From contig JALJCS010000001.1 in the NCBI GenBank assembly GCA_023055355.1, positions 49,543,381 through 49,607,380 on the forward strand: a DNA stretch of 64,000 nucleotides. Reading direction: 5' to 3'. The notes beneath the pieces were generated by a model. It ran no database searches, was not told where the DNA came from, and worked only from the letters and a program-made list of their open reading frames with translations. Numbering within the stretch: position 1 is the stretch's first letter; every line of letters begins with the position of its first letter. The DNA is from Agelaius tricolor. Its lineage: Eukaryota; Chordata; Aves; Passeriformes; Icteridae. Positions 24,601 to 36,245 of this stretch are shown here, one piece after another. The translations under genes were made by a program, and so were the position numbers.

Positions 24601-27600
24601 AAAGTCAGGAAAAGAACAACTCCTTGAGGCATAGATCATCTGTTGTGCTGTAGAATGTTCTAACTATATTAACTTCATTGTAAACCTGAAACTTCTTATT
24701 GCAAATAAGGCCGGATGTTAGTTTCCTTGAACTTAGGTGAATTCAGAGCATTGGCAAAGAAATTTAAAGAATAAAAAAGGATGTGAGAAGAGATAAATTC
24801 CACAATTCTACTAAGAAATTATTTTCCAGTTTTTATTATCTATTTTCCATGGTCATTTTTCACAGTAGAGCACAAATGCTGTCATGATAGGCAGCACCTG
24901 AATCCCTGGGCAGTCATCCTTGGGTGGTTTCTGCTGTGATCCTCTCTTCTACCAAACAGCTACTGTTTAATTCAGTGCTGCCCTGCATTTCAATGGCCAT
25001 TTATGTCTGTGCAGTCTGGCTGGAAAGTACTGAAAAAACCATGAGGGAATGAATGCAGCATTATCATTTGGCAATGATTTGCCTACCTTTGTGCCTAATG
25101 TAGCTCATGGAGGAGAGAGAAGAAAGGGACTGTGGCAGTGCTCCGTTAGTTTTTGGATGCTGCTACTGCTGCATCCCTGGACTTCACAGAAATGATGACC
25201 ATGCAAACAACATTGAACATTGAACATAAGTCAAGAACCATATAATACAAGGAATTAAATTATCTGTTGGGAAGTACTGAGATGTTAAATTAGTCAGACT
25301 GGAATACAGTTTCTGTGTTTGAAATACCTGTCTGTTGATGTTCAGACTTACTGCCTTTGGCAAGAGAACTAACAAAAATACAAGTATACTTAGCTGCAAA
25401 ATGAATGTTCCTGTAGGTTTGGGGTTTTGTTTTTACCCAGTAAACTGTTATATTTGCCTTCAGCCATTAACAATCCAGACTTAACAAACTGCTGTTTGTG
25501 AAGTGCCTGACAAAGCTCACCATTATTAGCATGCATGATATTAGCAATCCTTTTGATGCCATTTCTCATTTTGTCTTCAAGTTTACTGAGTAACAAAAAA
25601 AGACACATCAACAAGGCAACCATGAAGAAGGAAAGGGTGAGGCAGTGAAAAAGTGAAGGAGCGAGTGAACAAAAAAAGGCAGATACTGGGGAAGTAGATC
25701 TCAGCTTTTTGAATTGCAACAGTTTATTTGCGCTTGCTTTCACACACAGATGCAAAATTTATGTTGCAGAAGGAATGAGCAAAAAACACCATAAAGAAAA
25801 GACAACATTGGATTGTAATCCATTAAAAAGTTGTTCTTGGCTGAGTTTCAAACAGATCTTTTGCAAAGATATTAAGCTTAGTAGCTCCTAAGAGCTACTT
25901 AAAATCACCCTAATCAATGAGATGTTGTTCAGACATTTCAGCCAAAGCTGAAAAATTTAATTGCCTAAATTTCTTCACTTTATGTAACCTCATAGAGCAC
26001 TCGGCCATTCTTAATGCCATTTCTAAGCAAAAGTGTGATCAGTGCAGCATGCTTTGGGCATAGGTCTGTTTGCACACCTTGCCCATCACTCCCTATGAAA
26101 AACACATGGGTGTCCCTTGCCCTCATGATGCCTTTTTGTCCAGCAATTCTGCGTGTCTCTAGCTTTAATTAGTTCTTCAGAACTTAGGACTTTGAATCAC
26201 TAGAGTAATTCAAGGTATTGTCAAGGAGCTGTTTCAATCCATTGATAAAAACCAAGTGAGATAGCAGTTTCTAATCTCTCGCACTCCTGTGAGAGCTCTG
26301 CCTTCCTACTGGAGCCTGCTCTGGTTGGAGCTGCCAACCCTGCACTGCTGCAGATCAAAGGTGCACATTATCAGAGTATTTTACATTGAATACTTAATCT
26401 ACTTAGCCTATACTTTTAACTCCCTCAATGCATCGCACAAAGTCCTTCTGTGAGAATATTAGAAGCTTTCATTTCCACCAGCTCTTCTTAACTGATTCTT
26501 GGGTTAAAGGCAACTAAAGAAACTAGCAACAGACTGTATGAGAGTATACAAACTCACAGGCATTGCTTTAATTAAATAATAAAAGGCAGAATAGCAGCTT
26601 ATCTTTTCTACACAACACAATCAGTGTTTTAACTGTGCAAGCAGGAGCTCACATTAGCATATGCTCCAGTAAGTGGCTGTGTTACCAATTCAACTAAAAC
26701 AATAGTAGCAGTCAAAGGTAACACAGGTTTTCACCTTTCAGTAATGTTTTCAAATACCTCAGGATTTACTCTGGACAAGCTTATTCCCTGAGCAGTGGAG
26801 CATACTGTTCTTTTTCTAAAATTTGGACCGCATTCTGCAGTCATTTCAAAAGATAATTTTCATTTACTTCTCTTATGTTTTACAAATATATATCTTTAAA
26901 TTGTATATTCCTAACAATTTATAGACCCTGAGAGTGCTCGGACTAGCCTGGTTTGTTTTGTATACTGGACTGACAATTAAGAAATTTTTGCAGGCTACAC
27001 TGAAAATGTGGAAAATTACACAGAGGGTTTCAAAAAATGTAAATGCCAAAGCATGTTTCATGGCTATCCAGGAGGTTCTGCCAGTTGTGGTTGTGCATCA
27101 TTAGTTTTGTATTGGATATTCCTTTGATGCTGTTTTTCAGGCATATATATTCAAGGAGTTACATACCTGAAAGGCTCTGCTGGGCAAAATGTTTTCTCAT
27201 AACCATTGATCCAAAACAGCCCCAGAGACAAACCTGTCTTTGCTCTCTTTTAGAGTCCTGACCTGACTCCAGAAACACCCTCAAAGGGATTCACTCCTTA
27301 CAGATCTGGGTAAGATTGTCCAAATCTCCAGAAGAAACTGATTGCATAAGGGTTAAAACTAATGCTCTATCCAAGGCTTTAGTGCTTAACAAAGTCCTGA
27401 GTTGCTTTTCAGGATTTTAAGCAGCAACTTACCAGCACAAGTTTGCTTTAATCTTCTAATCATTCAATAAAGCATTTCCTGTCATTCTTATGTATCATTA
27501 TTGGCTTTTGTTTGCTGAAAGCTTATTTTTACAGCTTCCCTTCTCAAATGGTCTTCCAGGGAGGAGAAGATTCTGAACAAGTTCCTGGGATCTGCATTCA

Positions 27601-29609
27601 TGGCACTGAGGTGACAGCAATATGTTCTCTGAAATAGATAGTTGCCATTTGCAAGCCTCTCTCAAGCTCATCCTCTAACAGAAAAATGAAGTTATCAGAA
27701 AATATAATCTTTGAACTGATCAGTCATTGTGTTAAGATTTCTCTTTTATTGCACTCATAACGTTATCAGTTTTATTCAAAACAAACATTTACATGTATTC
27801 ATGCACAGAAGTGAATGTGTTTCTGAAAGAAGTCTTAAAGGAGGCTGGAAGTTTATTGCACTTTCTTCTTTTTATACTTAACATAGGAGGGAATGTTTAC
27901 CAAATAAATACTCTATAAATAATTCAAAATTAGAATTAGTGTCAAAAGATACGGAGTTGAATAACACATAAAAAGGGGATTAATTTCTGGATTACTCTGA
28001 CACTGACCCTTGGTGGAGTTGCTAAAAATTAGAATACTGCAATCTTTAGAAAAGTTGGAATAGGATATTCTGTATTTTAACAGATTGTGTCTTTCTAGTT
28101 GGTTAACCCAAAATAATCTGCCCTTCATTAGCAGAATCTATTTTGGCATAAATGCTTAATATGGGAAGCCTTAAAAACACTCACTTTTTGGTTTTGGGTT
28201 TAGATCCCATTTAGAAAGACTTACATGTAAGAGAATTGAGACAAGATGATAAAGCTGAAAAGCAAACTGTATATGGGAGATCAGAAACTGACTTTCCCAA
28301 GACTCAAGCCATTTGTTTGCAAAAGTGAAAGGGAGAATGTGTTGCGTTTTCCCATTTTGTAGATCGTATTTGTAGGTAATGACACTCCAGTGAGCTGATC
28401 ACAGAAAATGTAGATGCTAACATGTTTGTAGCACACTACTGTGAGTGACATATGCAGAGGCAACCTTCATGCCCTACTCACCTTCCTTTTGATAGGATCA
28501 TGCCCCTCACTGCTCTCAAACTCTTTTTCACTGGAAAATAACTAGCAAAGTTGCAAAAGGAAGAAGAAAAAATCTATAGACCTCTAAAATAGAGCAGGCC
28601 AGGGAACCATCAGAGCCCCTTTGCTGCTGTTTAAAATTAATGTTTCTCTCATAGAGGAGATAAGAGTTGGAGCTTATCAACCCAGGGATAACTTTAAAGA
28701 CCTTCCCTTCTTTGATCTTAACAAGAACGCATTTATGCTTCTGTGCATCAGCAGTACATTTCCTGGAAGGTCCATAGCTACTGTCATTGAAGGAATGACT
28801 GATGTTTAAAATCCAAAGTTCATCTTCATTGCTAAGTGTCACTGCAGCAAATATACTGAACTTAAGGAAACACTTCTTGGATACATCAGTTGGTTGCTGG
28901 AGGTATGTTATAATACGGATTTGTAATTCAGAACAGAAATGTTTCCAGCACTGTGTGGTAGCAGCAGTGTCAGTAGACTTCAAAAATGTAGGGAGTTTTT
29001 TCTCATCAGCTGCACAAGTTTGAATCATTACCTTGTAGAGGTGGTCTGAAGTTTGAACTGAGAAGTTTTCTCAAGATACACTGCAAAAGGTATGCTCAGC
29101 CACCAGCATGCTGGGGTTTTTAAAATCGATTTATCTTTATATGGCGCAAAACAATGAATAAAGTGAATATGAAAAGAATAGAAAGAGGAAAAGAAAAAAA
29201 TACCAAGCAAAAAACCTGTGGTGGGTAGGAGGGGGGACAGAACCCCAAAATAACCAAAATCAAACACTTCCCAGAAGATTTAGCAGCTTATTAGAAGAAT
29301 TTTTAAGGGAAATGGGTATGTGCCTGAGAAGGCATGTAACTGTCCTCTCATAAATATATCTAAAATAAGGATCCCTGATTCAGAGCAAAAAGGAATTTTT
29401 GCAAAAAGCAACTGTGCCATGTAGGTTATCATGATTTCTTGACTTCAATGCAGTGATTTGCATCAGTGACAAATTGATTCCAGACAGGAGACATGCATGG
29501 TTATTGTGCCCTAAGGTTGTTACAAGAGTCAAGTTAATTATTAAAGAATTTGAGTTTAACTGATAGTTAAGCATTCCAAATGCCATGCGAAATATTTGTG
29601 GATAAATTT
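18651..29609. other. Non-coding AT-rich sequence, 11 kb
   Basis: No gene or sizeable repeat is recognised. A pyrimidine tract ending in TTTCTAG near 20110-20122 is followed within 70 bases by AATAAAG near 20179. The layout resembles a small terminal exon but has no support beyond those motifs. A TAATTAAT word is repeated near 21405-21434. The longest stop-free frame of the window lies at 28528-29028 on the minus strand (166 codons) and is discussed under findings. A 121-codon minus frame at 25390-25755 includes one hydrophobic stretch but matches no family I know. Confidence 0.5.
20389..20408 (-). mobile_element. Possible CR1 3'-tail scrap
   Basis: The sequence TCATAGAATCATAGAG resembles the reverse complement of the short ATTCTATG-type repeat that ends CR1 elements. 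The usual CR1 3' untranslated sequence does not follow, so this is either an extremely truncated copy or chance similarity. Confidence 0.25.
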
Positions 29610-29647
29610 GTTCATCTGATAATTGGGTTCATCTGATAACTGGGTTC
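29610..29647. repeat. 17-bp tandem duplication
   Basis: The unit at 29610-29626 (GTTCATCTGATAATTGG) is repeated at 29627-29643 with a single T-to-C change, followed by the first bases of a third copy. It looks like a recent slippage duplication. Confidence 0.9.
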
Positions 29648-30031
29648 TACCAGCGTAACTAAGGCCAAATTCTCTAGCACTAACTCCAAAATAGCACTAC
29701 ATTTTACATGTAGTGCTGCCAAAAAAAAATTAAGTACAAACATAAAAAGGATAAAAAATTGCTGGGAAGATTTTCTTTTTGGTTTTCTTCTTTGAATTAA
29801 CTAAGAGCATTAACTGTGGTTCTTCATTTCTTCTTAAATAAGTATGTTACTTCTTGTTATAAGCTGACTATACCTGCTCAGTTTTGAACCTAATAAAAAT
29901 AACATATAAATGAAACCTACTTTAATCATGTTCTACCAGATAGCTGACAGACATGAAATTAAGAGAGCAGGGCAATGATTTCACAGTTTCCAACAGATCC
30001 CACTATTGGTTAAGTATGTTGTGAATTTTAA

Positions 30032-30101
30032 TGAGTATTGAATTTTTCCCAGTTTTCTAGAGAAATTCAATACTCAGTACTGGGAGTTTTCATCTCCCAG
30101 T
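30032..30101. repeat. Two adjacent short hairpins
   Basis: A perfect 14-bp inverted repeat (30032-30045 with 30063-30076, 17-nt loop) is followed at about 30080-30101 by CTGGGAG and CTCCCAG arms around a short loop. The first is strong for so short a stretch and the second is modest. No RNA family is recognised. Confidence 0.7.
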
Positions 30102-30561
30102 GCCTTTTGCGATGTTGTCCTTTCACTGTGGAAGCTAGAATAAAAACCAAAAAGCCAAGAGCCTAGGAAACACTTCAAACTAGTTTAGCAAACCAAGTTT
30201 TGGAAATGTCTTGCACTGGTCCCTTGACAATTATTTCCAGATGAACTAATACGCAACATGTCTTGGTCTGACATGTTTTTAGTTGATTTTTCATCAGAAG
30301 AGCTCCACTGAGAGAACTTATTCAATATTACTACAAGTGAGATAAGACTTAGTGGACCTTAGTCAACCACCAAGAGCAGCAAGATGTCTGCAATTGGATT
30401 ACACCTATATTGTTTTCATAATTGATTTTATTAATTGAATTAATTTTTTGTCTAAGCAGGATTTAACTAGGGTCATATTATCATCCAAGATCATAAATTA
30501 TTAACTATGGTCAACTATCATTCAATTTAGTAACCATCAACCAATTTTGAAGTGCAGTATT

Positions 30562-30840
30562 TCACAGAATCATACAGTCATGGATTGGTTTGTGTTGGAG
30601 GGGATATTCCCATCTAGTTCCAACTCCTTGCTGTGGGCAGGGACACCTTCCACTAACCAAGTTGTTCAAAGGCCCATGCAACCTGGGCTGGAATACATCT
30701 AGAGATGTGGCATCCACAAGTGCTCTGATTCAGAGCCTCACCACCCTCACAAGAAAGAATTTCTTCCTAATGCCTAGTCTAAACCAGCCTTCTTTCTGTT
30801 TAAAGCCATTGCCCATTTTCCTATCTCTGCATGCCTTTGT
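30562..30840 (-). mobile_element. CR1 LINE, 3'-end fragment
   Basis: Read on the plus strand, it begins with CACAGAATCATACAG and continues with the standard CR1 3' region in reverse complement. Recognisable words are ATCTAGTTCCAACTCC, GGGCAGGGACACCTTCCACT, CACCACCCTCACAAGAAAG and TTTCTTCCTAATGCC, ending near TATCTCTGCATGCC. The element therefore lies on the minus strand and is truncated at its 5' end, as most avian CR1 copies are. It holds only the 3' end of ORF2 or the 3' untranslated region and no enzyme domain. Many substitutions show an old insertion. The open plus-strand frame across it is antisense and meaningless. Confidence 0.93.
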
Positions 30841-31302
30841 GTTTCCTGTATTTTAAGTGACAGACTTTAGATGAAAAAATGCAAAAGTCATTTATTAATT
30901 TTGTTTGAATGACAAAGATAATCTCTCAGTCTCTTTTTTTCCACCCCAGACAAAGGTTATGGTTACAATATTTATATATATTGACATTGAGTACCTACCC
31001 ATATGTTTTGTATTCTCTGGAAAGTAATCATTCATATAAAAACTTTTATATATTTGCTCAGCATAAACAAAAATCTCCCACTGTAGCTGAGAGGTACATT
31101 TTTATTCTCAGCAGAAGTATCACAGACTTTACTAGCTTATACTGTGAGCAATAGACTCTCCAAAATCATGGATCATTAATTTTTACCATAATAGGTAATT
31201 TTTCTGTTGTTCTGTTGGTGGGATTGGTTGGAAGTCTTTGAAATATATTACACTTTCTCTAGCAACTATGTCTTTTTTTAGAGCTGCAAGACTCCAGCTT
31301 TC

Positions 31303-31392
31303 ACAGGTAAACACAATATCCCAAAATATTTCATAATTAAAGTAAATACAGGTAAATACAATTCTCAAAATATTTTACAATTAAGAAATTTT
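31303..31392. repeat. Diverged 45-bp tandem duplication
   Basis: The segment 31303-31347 aligns to 31348-31392 with shared words ACAGGTAAA, CAAAATATTT and AATTAA and several substitutions. It appears to be an old local duplication in AT-rich sequence. Confidence 0.7.
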
Positions 31393-34300
31393 CTAAATTT
31401 TTTTTTTACCTGAAAGTCTGGGAAAACAACTTACCAGCCATTCCTTGACTTGTTTTTATTGTAGTATCACACAAAACTGCTTTTGTATAGAAGGCAAAGC
31501 CTTCCTAAAGGCCTCGGAGAATCTTTGGACATGGTCCACTAGAGTAATCAGAGGGCTGAAAGTGATTAAAGATATAAACCTAGGTAAAGGAGAAAGAAAG
31601 GTTCGTGAGAGTCATTTTTGCTTGTCTGAAAGGGAAAGACCTAACAAACACAAAAGTAGTGCTAAGTTATACACTGGAAAGAAAACCTAGCCACACTGTG
31701 AGGAGTGCAATTAAATGTCTGAGTATGCTCCAAGATTATACCTTGCCAATTATCATTCAAGCTGATAATACACAGAACACCTGCTCATCAGAGGTCCTAT
31801 TCACCTCAATATCTTATTTTCCTTATCTCTAGGCCAAGAAGGACAAAGATTTCCAAAAATATACATGCTAACAAGGTCACAGGACAATCAGTGACAAGGG
31901 GGATAATCATTAACTTGCAAAATTGGATTTGAAGAAGAAAGGAGCTGAAATTACTGTAGAAAGGCAAATCCTTCTGTATCACCTCTTCTGGTTTCATTCA
32001 TTGAAAACCAGAAATTAAGTTTTTCAATTTCTTTAGTACAATCAGATTTTAAAATTCTTGCAGTAATCACCCAGGTTATGAGGACAAGACAATTCTGTAC
32101 CTGTCTGAGAAAGTAACAGATTAGAACGTCTACAAGTAAACATCCTACAATGATTTGCTGCTTCCAGTTGTGACATAATGTATTAACCTGGATATCCAGT
32201 AAAATAATCTAATTTAAAATATGTGTATTTTATTATGCAAAAACTCGGAAAAAATACTGCAGATAAAGTGAATAAAACAGATTGTTTAGTCCTTCATAAT
32301 TCAGTATATTAATTTGACAAGAAAACGTTCCTATTGCTTTAAGAACTAAGGCATCCTTATTCTGAAGATGTATAAAGCATTTCCATAATGATTTCGTGTG
32401 TATGTATTTATATCCAACAATACTTTTAAACTACTTGAGGCATTTGAATAATTCTTAGAGGAAGGAAAAAAAAAGTCAAAAAAGAAAAGTCCTTGAGTTG
32501 AATGTAACCAGAAATAGACAATGGTGGACCAGACTGTAGGTATAGGAACAAGTCAGGTAGAGAAGGGGTATTTAATGTAGATATCATGAAAGATGTCTCT
32601 GCTGCAAGCATATCTTGAACTGTTTTTTTTTAAAGGATGTCTTTGTGAAAGAAAAGACCTGATTGGGTGTTAGCCTTGTTAATGAGCATGTGATTAGAAA
32701 GCCACACAGAAAACAAGGAAGAATCACTTGGCCCTTTCCATAGTCAGAAAGTCAGTTCAAGCAGAATGAGCAGTAACTTAAATGTATTTTCCCCAATCAC
32801 AGTAACACAGAAAAAATGTAGTTCTGACAATTAAATACTTTGTGTTTTCAAATGCATTTTGTCCTGTTTGTTTGGAGGCGTGTACGTGTGTAAAATACAA
32901 AAGAAACTGCCAAGAGAATCATGCTATGACTTGCTCCTGCTGAGCTGCAGAACTATCCTAAGGTCAGCCACCAGAGCAAGCTGAGCTGAACTTCTCATGG
33001 GTGGATTGGTAAGAAATCACTGTCAGTCTCACAGGTAAAACTTCCTTCTCAGTGACTTTAAGAAAGAGCAATTCAATTGCCTGAGGACATTAGTATGGGG
33101 GACATAAGAAATATGAAGTTGTAAGAACACTGGTTTTCTCCTTGAGCCTTAGAATTCAGGTTTAAGCCAGCTAAAGTCTAACTCCAAGTTCTACCCAAGG
33201 CTAAGATGAATGGCAAGCAAGTACTAAGAACTAACCAGCATCATGAGATATTGATGTATCAAGAGTTCTTTGCACAGTCATATTGATCATGGCATCCAAT
33301 ACAAAAGAAAACACTCAATTTTTTTGACAGCTTCAGATCCAGGTTATTAAGAGTGAGACCATACTGATAAGCAAATTCATAGGAAAGGTTGAAGACAAAT
33401 AAAGCTTAGTGAAAAGGAAGCTTTCCATGAAAGAAGGAGCTCAGAACACTAACAATCACTTGTGGATAAAGCAGACAAAACTATATTCAACAGCCAAATG
33501 ACCATAATCAGGTTCAAAATCAAAGATCCGTCTGCATCTATTATTTAATATTTTCAAACATTCAGTAGAAAAAGCATATGATGCAGATGACAAAGTTAAA
33601 GTTGATGGGATGACTATTTCATTTATTTTTTTAATGTAGTGTCATGAAGAGTTTATGTCAGAGAAAAAGGTAGACAAGGAGAGTTTTTCCATTTCTAAGA
33701 ATGGAAACACAAGGTAGCTACTGTAATTTTAAATGCTGAGCTTACTTAGAATTCTCTATGCCTCTCCAATTTCTAATATTAAATAAAATATTTATAATAT
33801 TAAATAAAAAATCTTCTGCCTTCTAAGTCAATTGCTATATGGCTAATTTTTCCACCACACACAAAGAATATAAATCATATTAATTTCCATTGAAAATTTT
33901 TATTAAGTCATTACAGATATAAAAAGATAATAACACCAGTTCTATGGCCTTCTCATTCACAGATTTGTATTGTTCTCACAATTCTTACTGCATTAGGGAA
34001 CAATATAAGATCTTTCCTGTAATTAAATTATCCAGTGGATAATTTAACATTCCTATATCTCCACACATTTTCTTATTGGATACTTTTTCATTTATTAAAT
34101 AAAATAACATTATAGTAGGAACTAATAGACTTTTATGACCCGCAATTATACAAAATATTTGGCAGATAATTTTTATAAGTTTTTTGTATATTCACATGTC
34201 TTATATTTTAAAAAATAGGTAAGGAATTTAGCTCATTTCTGCTTGATATTCTGAAGACATTATTTGAAGTAAAAAGACACATTGAATATTCATTTGGTAG

Positions 34301-34971
34301 TACACAGGCCTTTTAAAAATGTTGTATTAAAATCTTGACAAAGTTAGTGCAATATCTTAAAACAGATCCTTTGCTTACTTGGAATTTATCTTCCAGACAG
34401 GTCACCTTAATAGATCAAAAATATAAATTAGTATTTATGATCATTTGCTTTGGCCTATAAAATTCATACAGCTTTGCAACACAAAACTCTCTGAAACAAA
34501 GAGTTTCAAATTAATGAACTTAGTAGGTTTAAAAATGAAGTATCTATAATTAGTTTTAAACTCCTATCTCCTAGATGTGCCCTTGTTTCCTCAGAAATAA
34601 AGGAAGCCATGCTTCAGAAAGAGTTGCAAGAAAATGCCCTGTGCAAAAAGCTTTTGAGTTGGTAACACCCATGTTTCAACAACAGCGCCCTCTCCAACCT
34701 GCCAGGTAACCTGACAGATTTTCTGAGCATTTATGAAACCTGATAAAGTAGGAAAAAATATCAAAGCCTCAGAAGGCTTTCATTTTCAAGTTTTCCAGTA
34801 CACTGTAATAAGGGCAGACTATATTTTATATGCTGCATAGGAGTAACTTTTGCGCATTTTTTGTCTCTACGTGGTTTGGGGATGATCTCCATGTTTAACT
34901 TTCTGCTCATTTCTTTCCTCCATTAACACAGGAGAGTGTGTTTTCATTTACAAACAGAACTATTTTTATAG
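31393..34971. other. Non-coding AT-rich sequence
   Basis: No supported gene. A frame at 31445-31690 contains two zinc-finger-like scraps (see findings). A 15-bp direct repeat with 21-bp spacing lies at 33774-33809. An isolated CTCF-like core is at 34683-34693. The rest is highly AT-rich, especially 33700-34560. Confidence 0.5.
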
Positions 34972-35149
34972 ATATTATATCATACAATATTATTATATTA
35001 TATTATATATATTGAATATAATATATTATACTATAATATATAATATATATTATAATATATATTATATATATAGAATATATATAATATATTATACTATATT
35101 ATATAATATATTATATATTGTATATAATATATTATATCATACAATATTA
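34972..35149. repeat. AT palindromic tract with flanking direct repeat
   Basis: About 180 bases of almost pure A and T made of overlapping TATAAT, ATTATA and ATATAT words that can self-pair in many registers. A 21-bp sequence at 34972-34992 (ending TCATACAATATTA) recurs exactly at 35129-35149 and brackets the tract. Such tracts can extrude cruciforms and are unstable in replication and sequencing. The Ile/Tyr-rich frame that crosses it is an artefact. Confidence 0.9.
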
Positions 35150-35979
35150 GACTCCATATCTCTACAACTGATAACTGTTACAGATCCCAACATTTCTAGT
35201 GCATAAATGTAAATACAAGAATAAACTTTGGAGTTAATATTAACAAATAAATCTCTGTGAAAGGTAGTGTTTGCTTCAAAGTTTGGGAGTAATATCATAA
35301 CTCAAAGGAAGCTGGCATCTGAACAAAACATAATCCAACACCTGAGCAATACATAATTCTGGAAAAAGAAGCATTTGACAATGTAATGAAATTGATACAG
35401 CCAGAACAAACAAGGTTGTCCTCAAAGCACTTCCACAGGGAAATAGGAGAAGTGTTGTAAAAACATTGGTAAAAAGTCTTTTAGGATTTCTTTCTTGACT
35501 TTTGCAAATCTTAGATAATAGAAAAATTTCAAAAGCATCCTGAGCAGTAGGAGGTTCTTTATCCTTAGTCACAATTGTGACTTCTGCAGACAATTTTAAG
35601 CTGGGTAATTTAAGAAATATATGAAAAATTACATAGAATGGAAAGGTCAAGAAATAATTTCCCACCAGGCAAAATACAAGAGTAAAGAGGAAAGGAGGTT
35701 GATCTAAATAACTAGATAAACCATTCAGGAGGGAGCATCACATACCATATCCTCTGAGTTTACATAACAACAGAAGAATAAGGTGAAGAAAAAGGAAGGA
35801 GAAGGAGCAGCAAATGGAAAATACATAATATCATATACAAGGGACAAATCATTTGAGATTTCAAATACTGTTAGAGAGGCTTGATCCTGCAGAGTACTGT
35901 GTGAGAGGCCATCAGGATGCATGACTTTAATTATTTTTCCTGTTTTATTCCTATCCATGAATTGACTTTGCTCTACTTG
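35150..35979. other. Non-coding sequence
   Basis: Unique AT-rich sequence. A minus-strand frame of 129 codons (35276-35665) shows no domain or codon pattern that I can recognise. No repeat family was identified. Confidence 0.5.
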
Positions 35980-36245
35980 TCAGGGTCCTGAGGATGCTGC
36001 CAGCCCCCATGGCTTCCCTGGGTGTCTCCACAAGCTCTGCCCCCATGCCCTGCAGGAAGGGGATGGGGGCCTGTGCTGGGGTCACCTCAGCTGGCCTGCC
36101 CTACTCCAGCAGCTGGCCCTTGCCATGCCCTGGTACCTGTCTGCCCTCAGACCTGGTCCTCAAACAGGGCCAGGCTTCCTTCAGGGACACAAGTCAGGCG
36201 CAGTGCAGCCGAGCCGTGACGCAACCCAGCTCTGTTCCTATCAAT
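35980..36245. other. Isolated GC-rich island, probably an inserted repeat
   Basis: Composition changes abruptly from AT-rich to strongly GC-rich and back over about 265 bases. CpGs cluster at the right end (about 36196-36225), which is rare elsewhere in this window. The overlapping long frames on the plus strand follow from the GC content and encode Pro/Ser/Cys-rich chance peptides. It could be a fragment of an LTR, a retroposed piece of a GC-rich transcript, or a small CpG-containing regulatory element. The sequence alone does not decide. Confidence 0.4.

Noticed and set aside
25390..25755. 121-codon minus frame with one possible membrane segment
   Set aside because: One hydrophobic run alone is not evidence of a protein. 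No homologue is recalled and there is no splice or promoter support.
30590..30856. 88-codon plus-strand frame
   Set aside because: It lies antisense within a CR1 3' fragment and is a by-product of the repeat.
32125..32145. Similarity to the miR-30 seed region (GTAAACATCCTACA)
   Set aside because: Only about 14 bases match, the first base differs, and no complementary star arm or hairpin is present downstream.
32968..32981. CCACCAGAG word resembling the left part of a CTCF site
   Set aside because: The essential GGGCGC half reads CAAGC, so binding is unlikely.
35012..35206. Ile/Tyr-rich open frame across the AT tract
   Set aside because: It is a direct translation of TA-repeat sequence and has no independent support.
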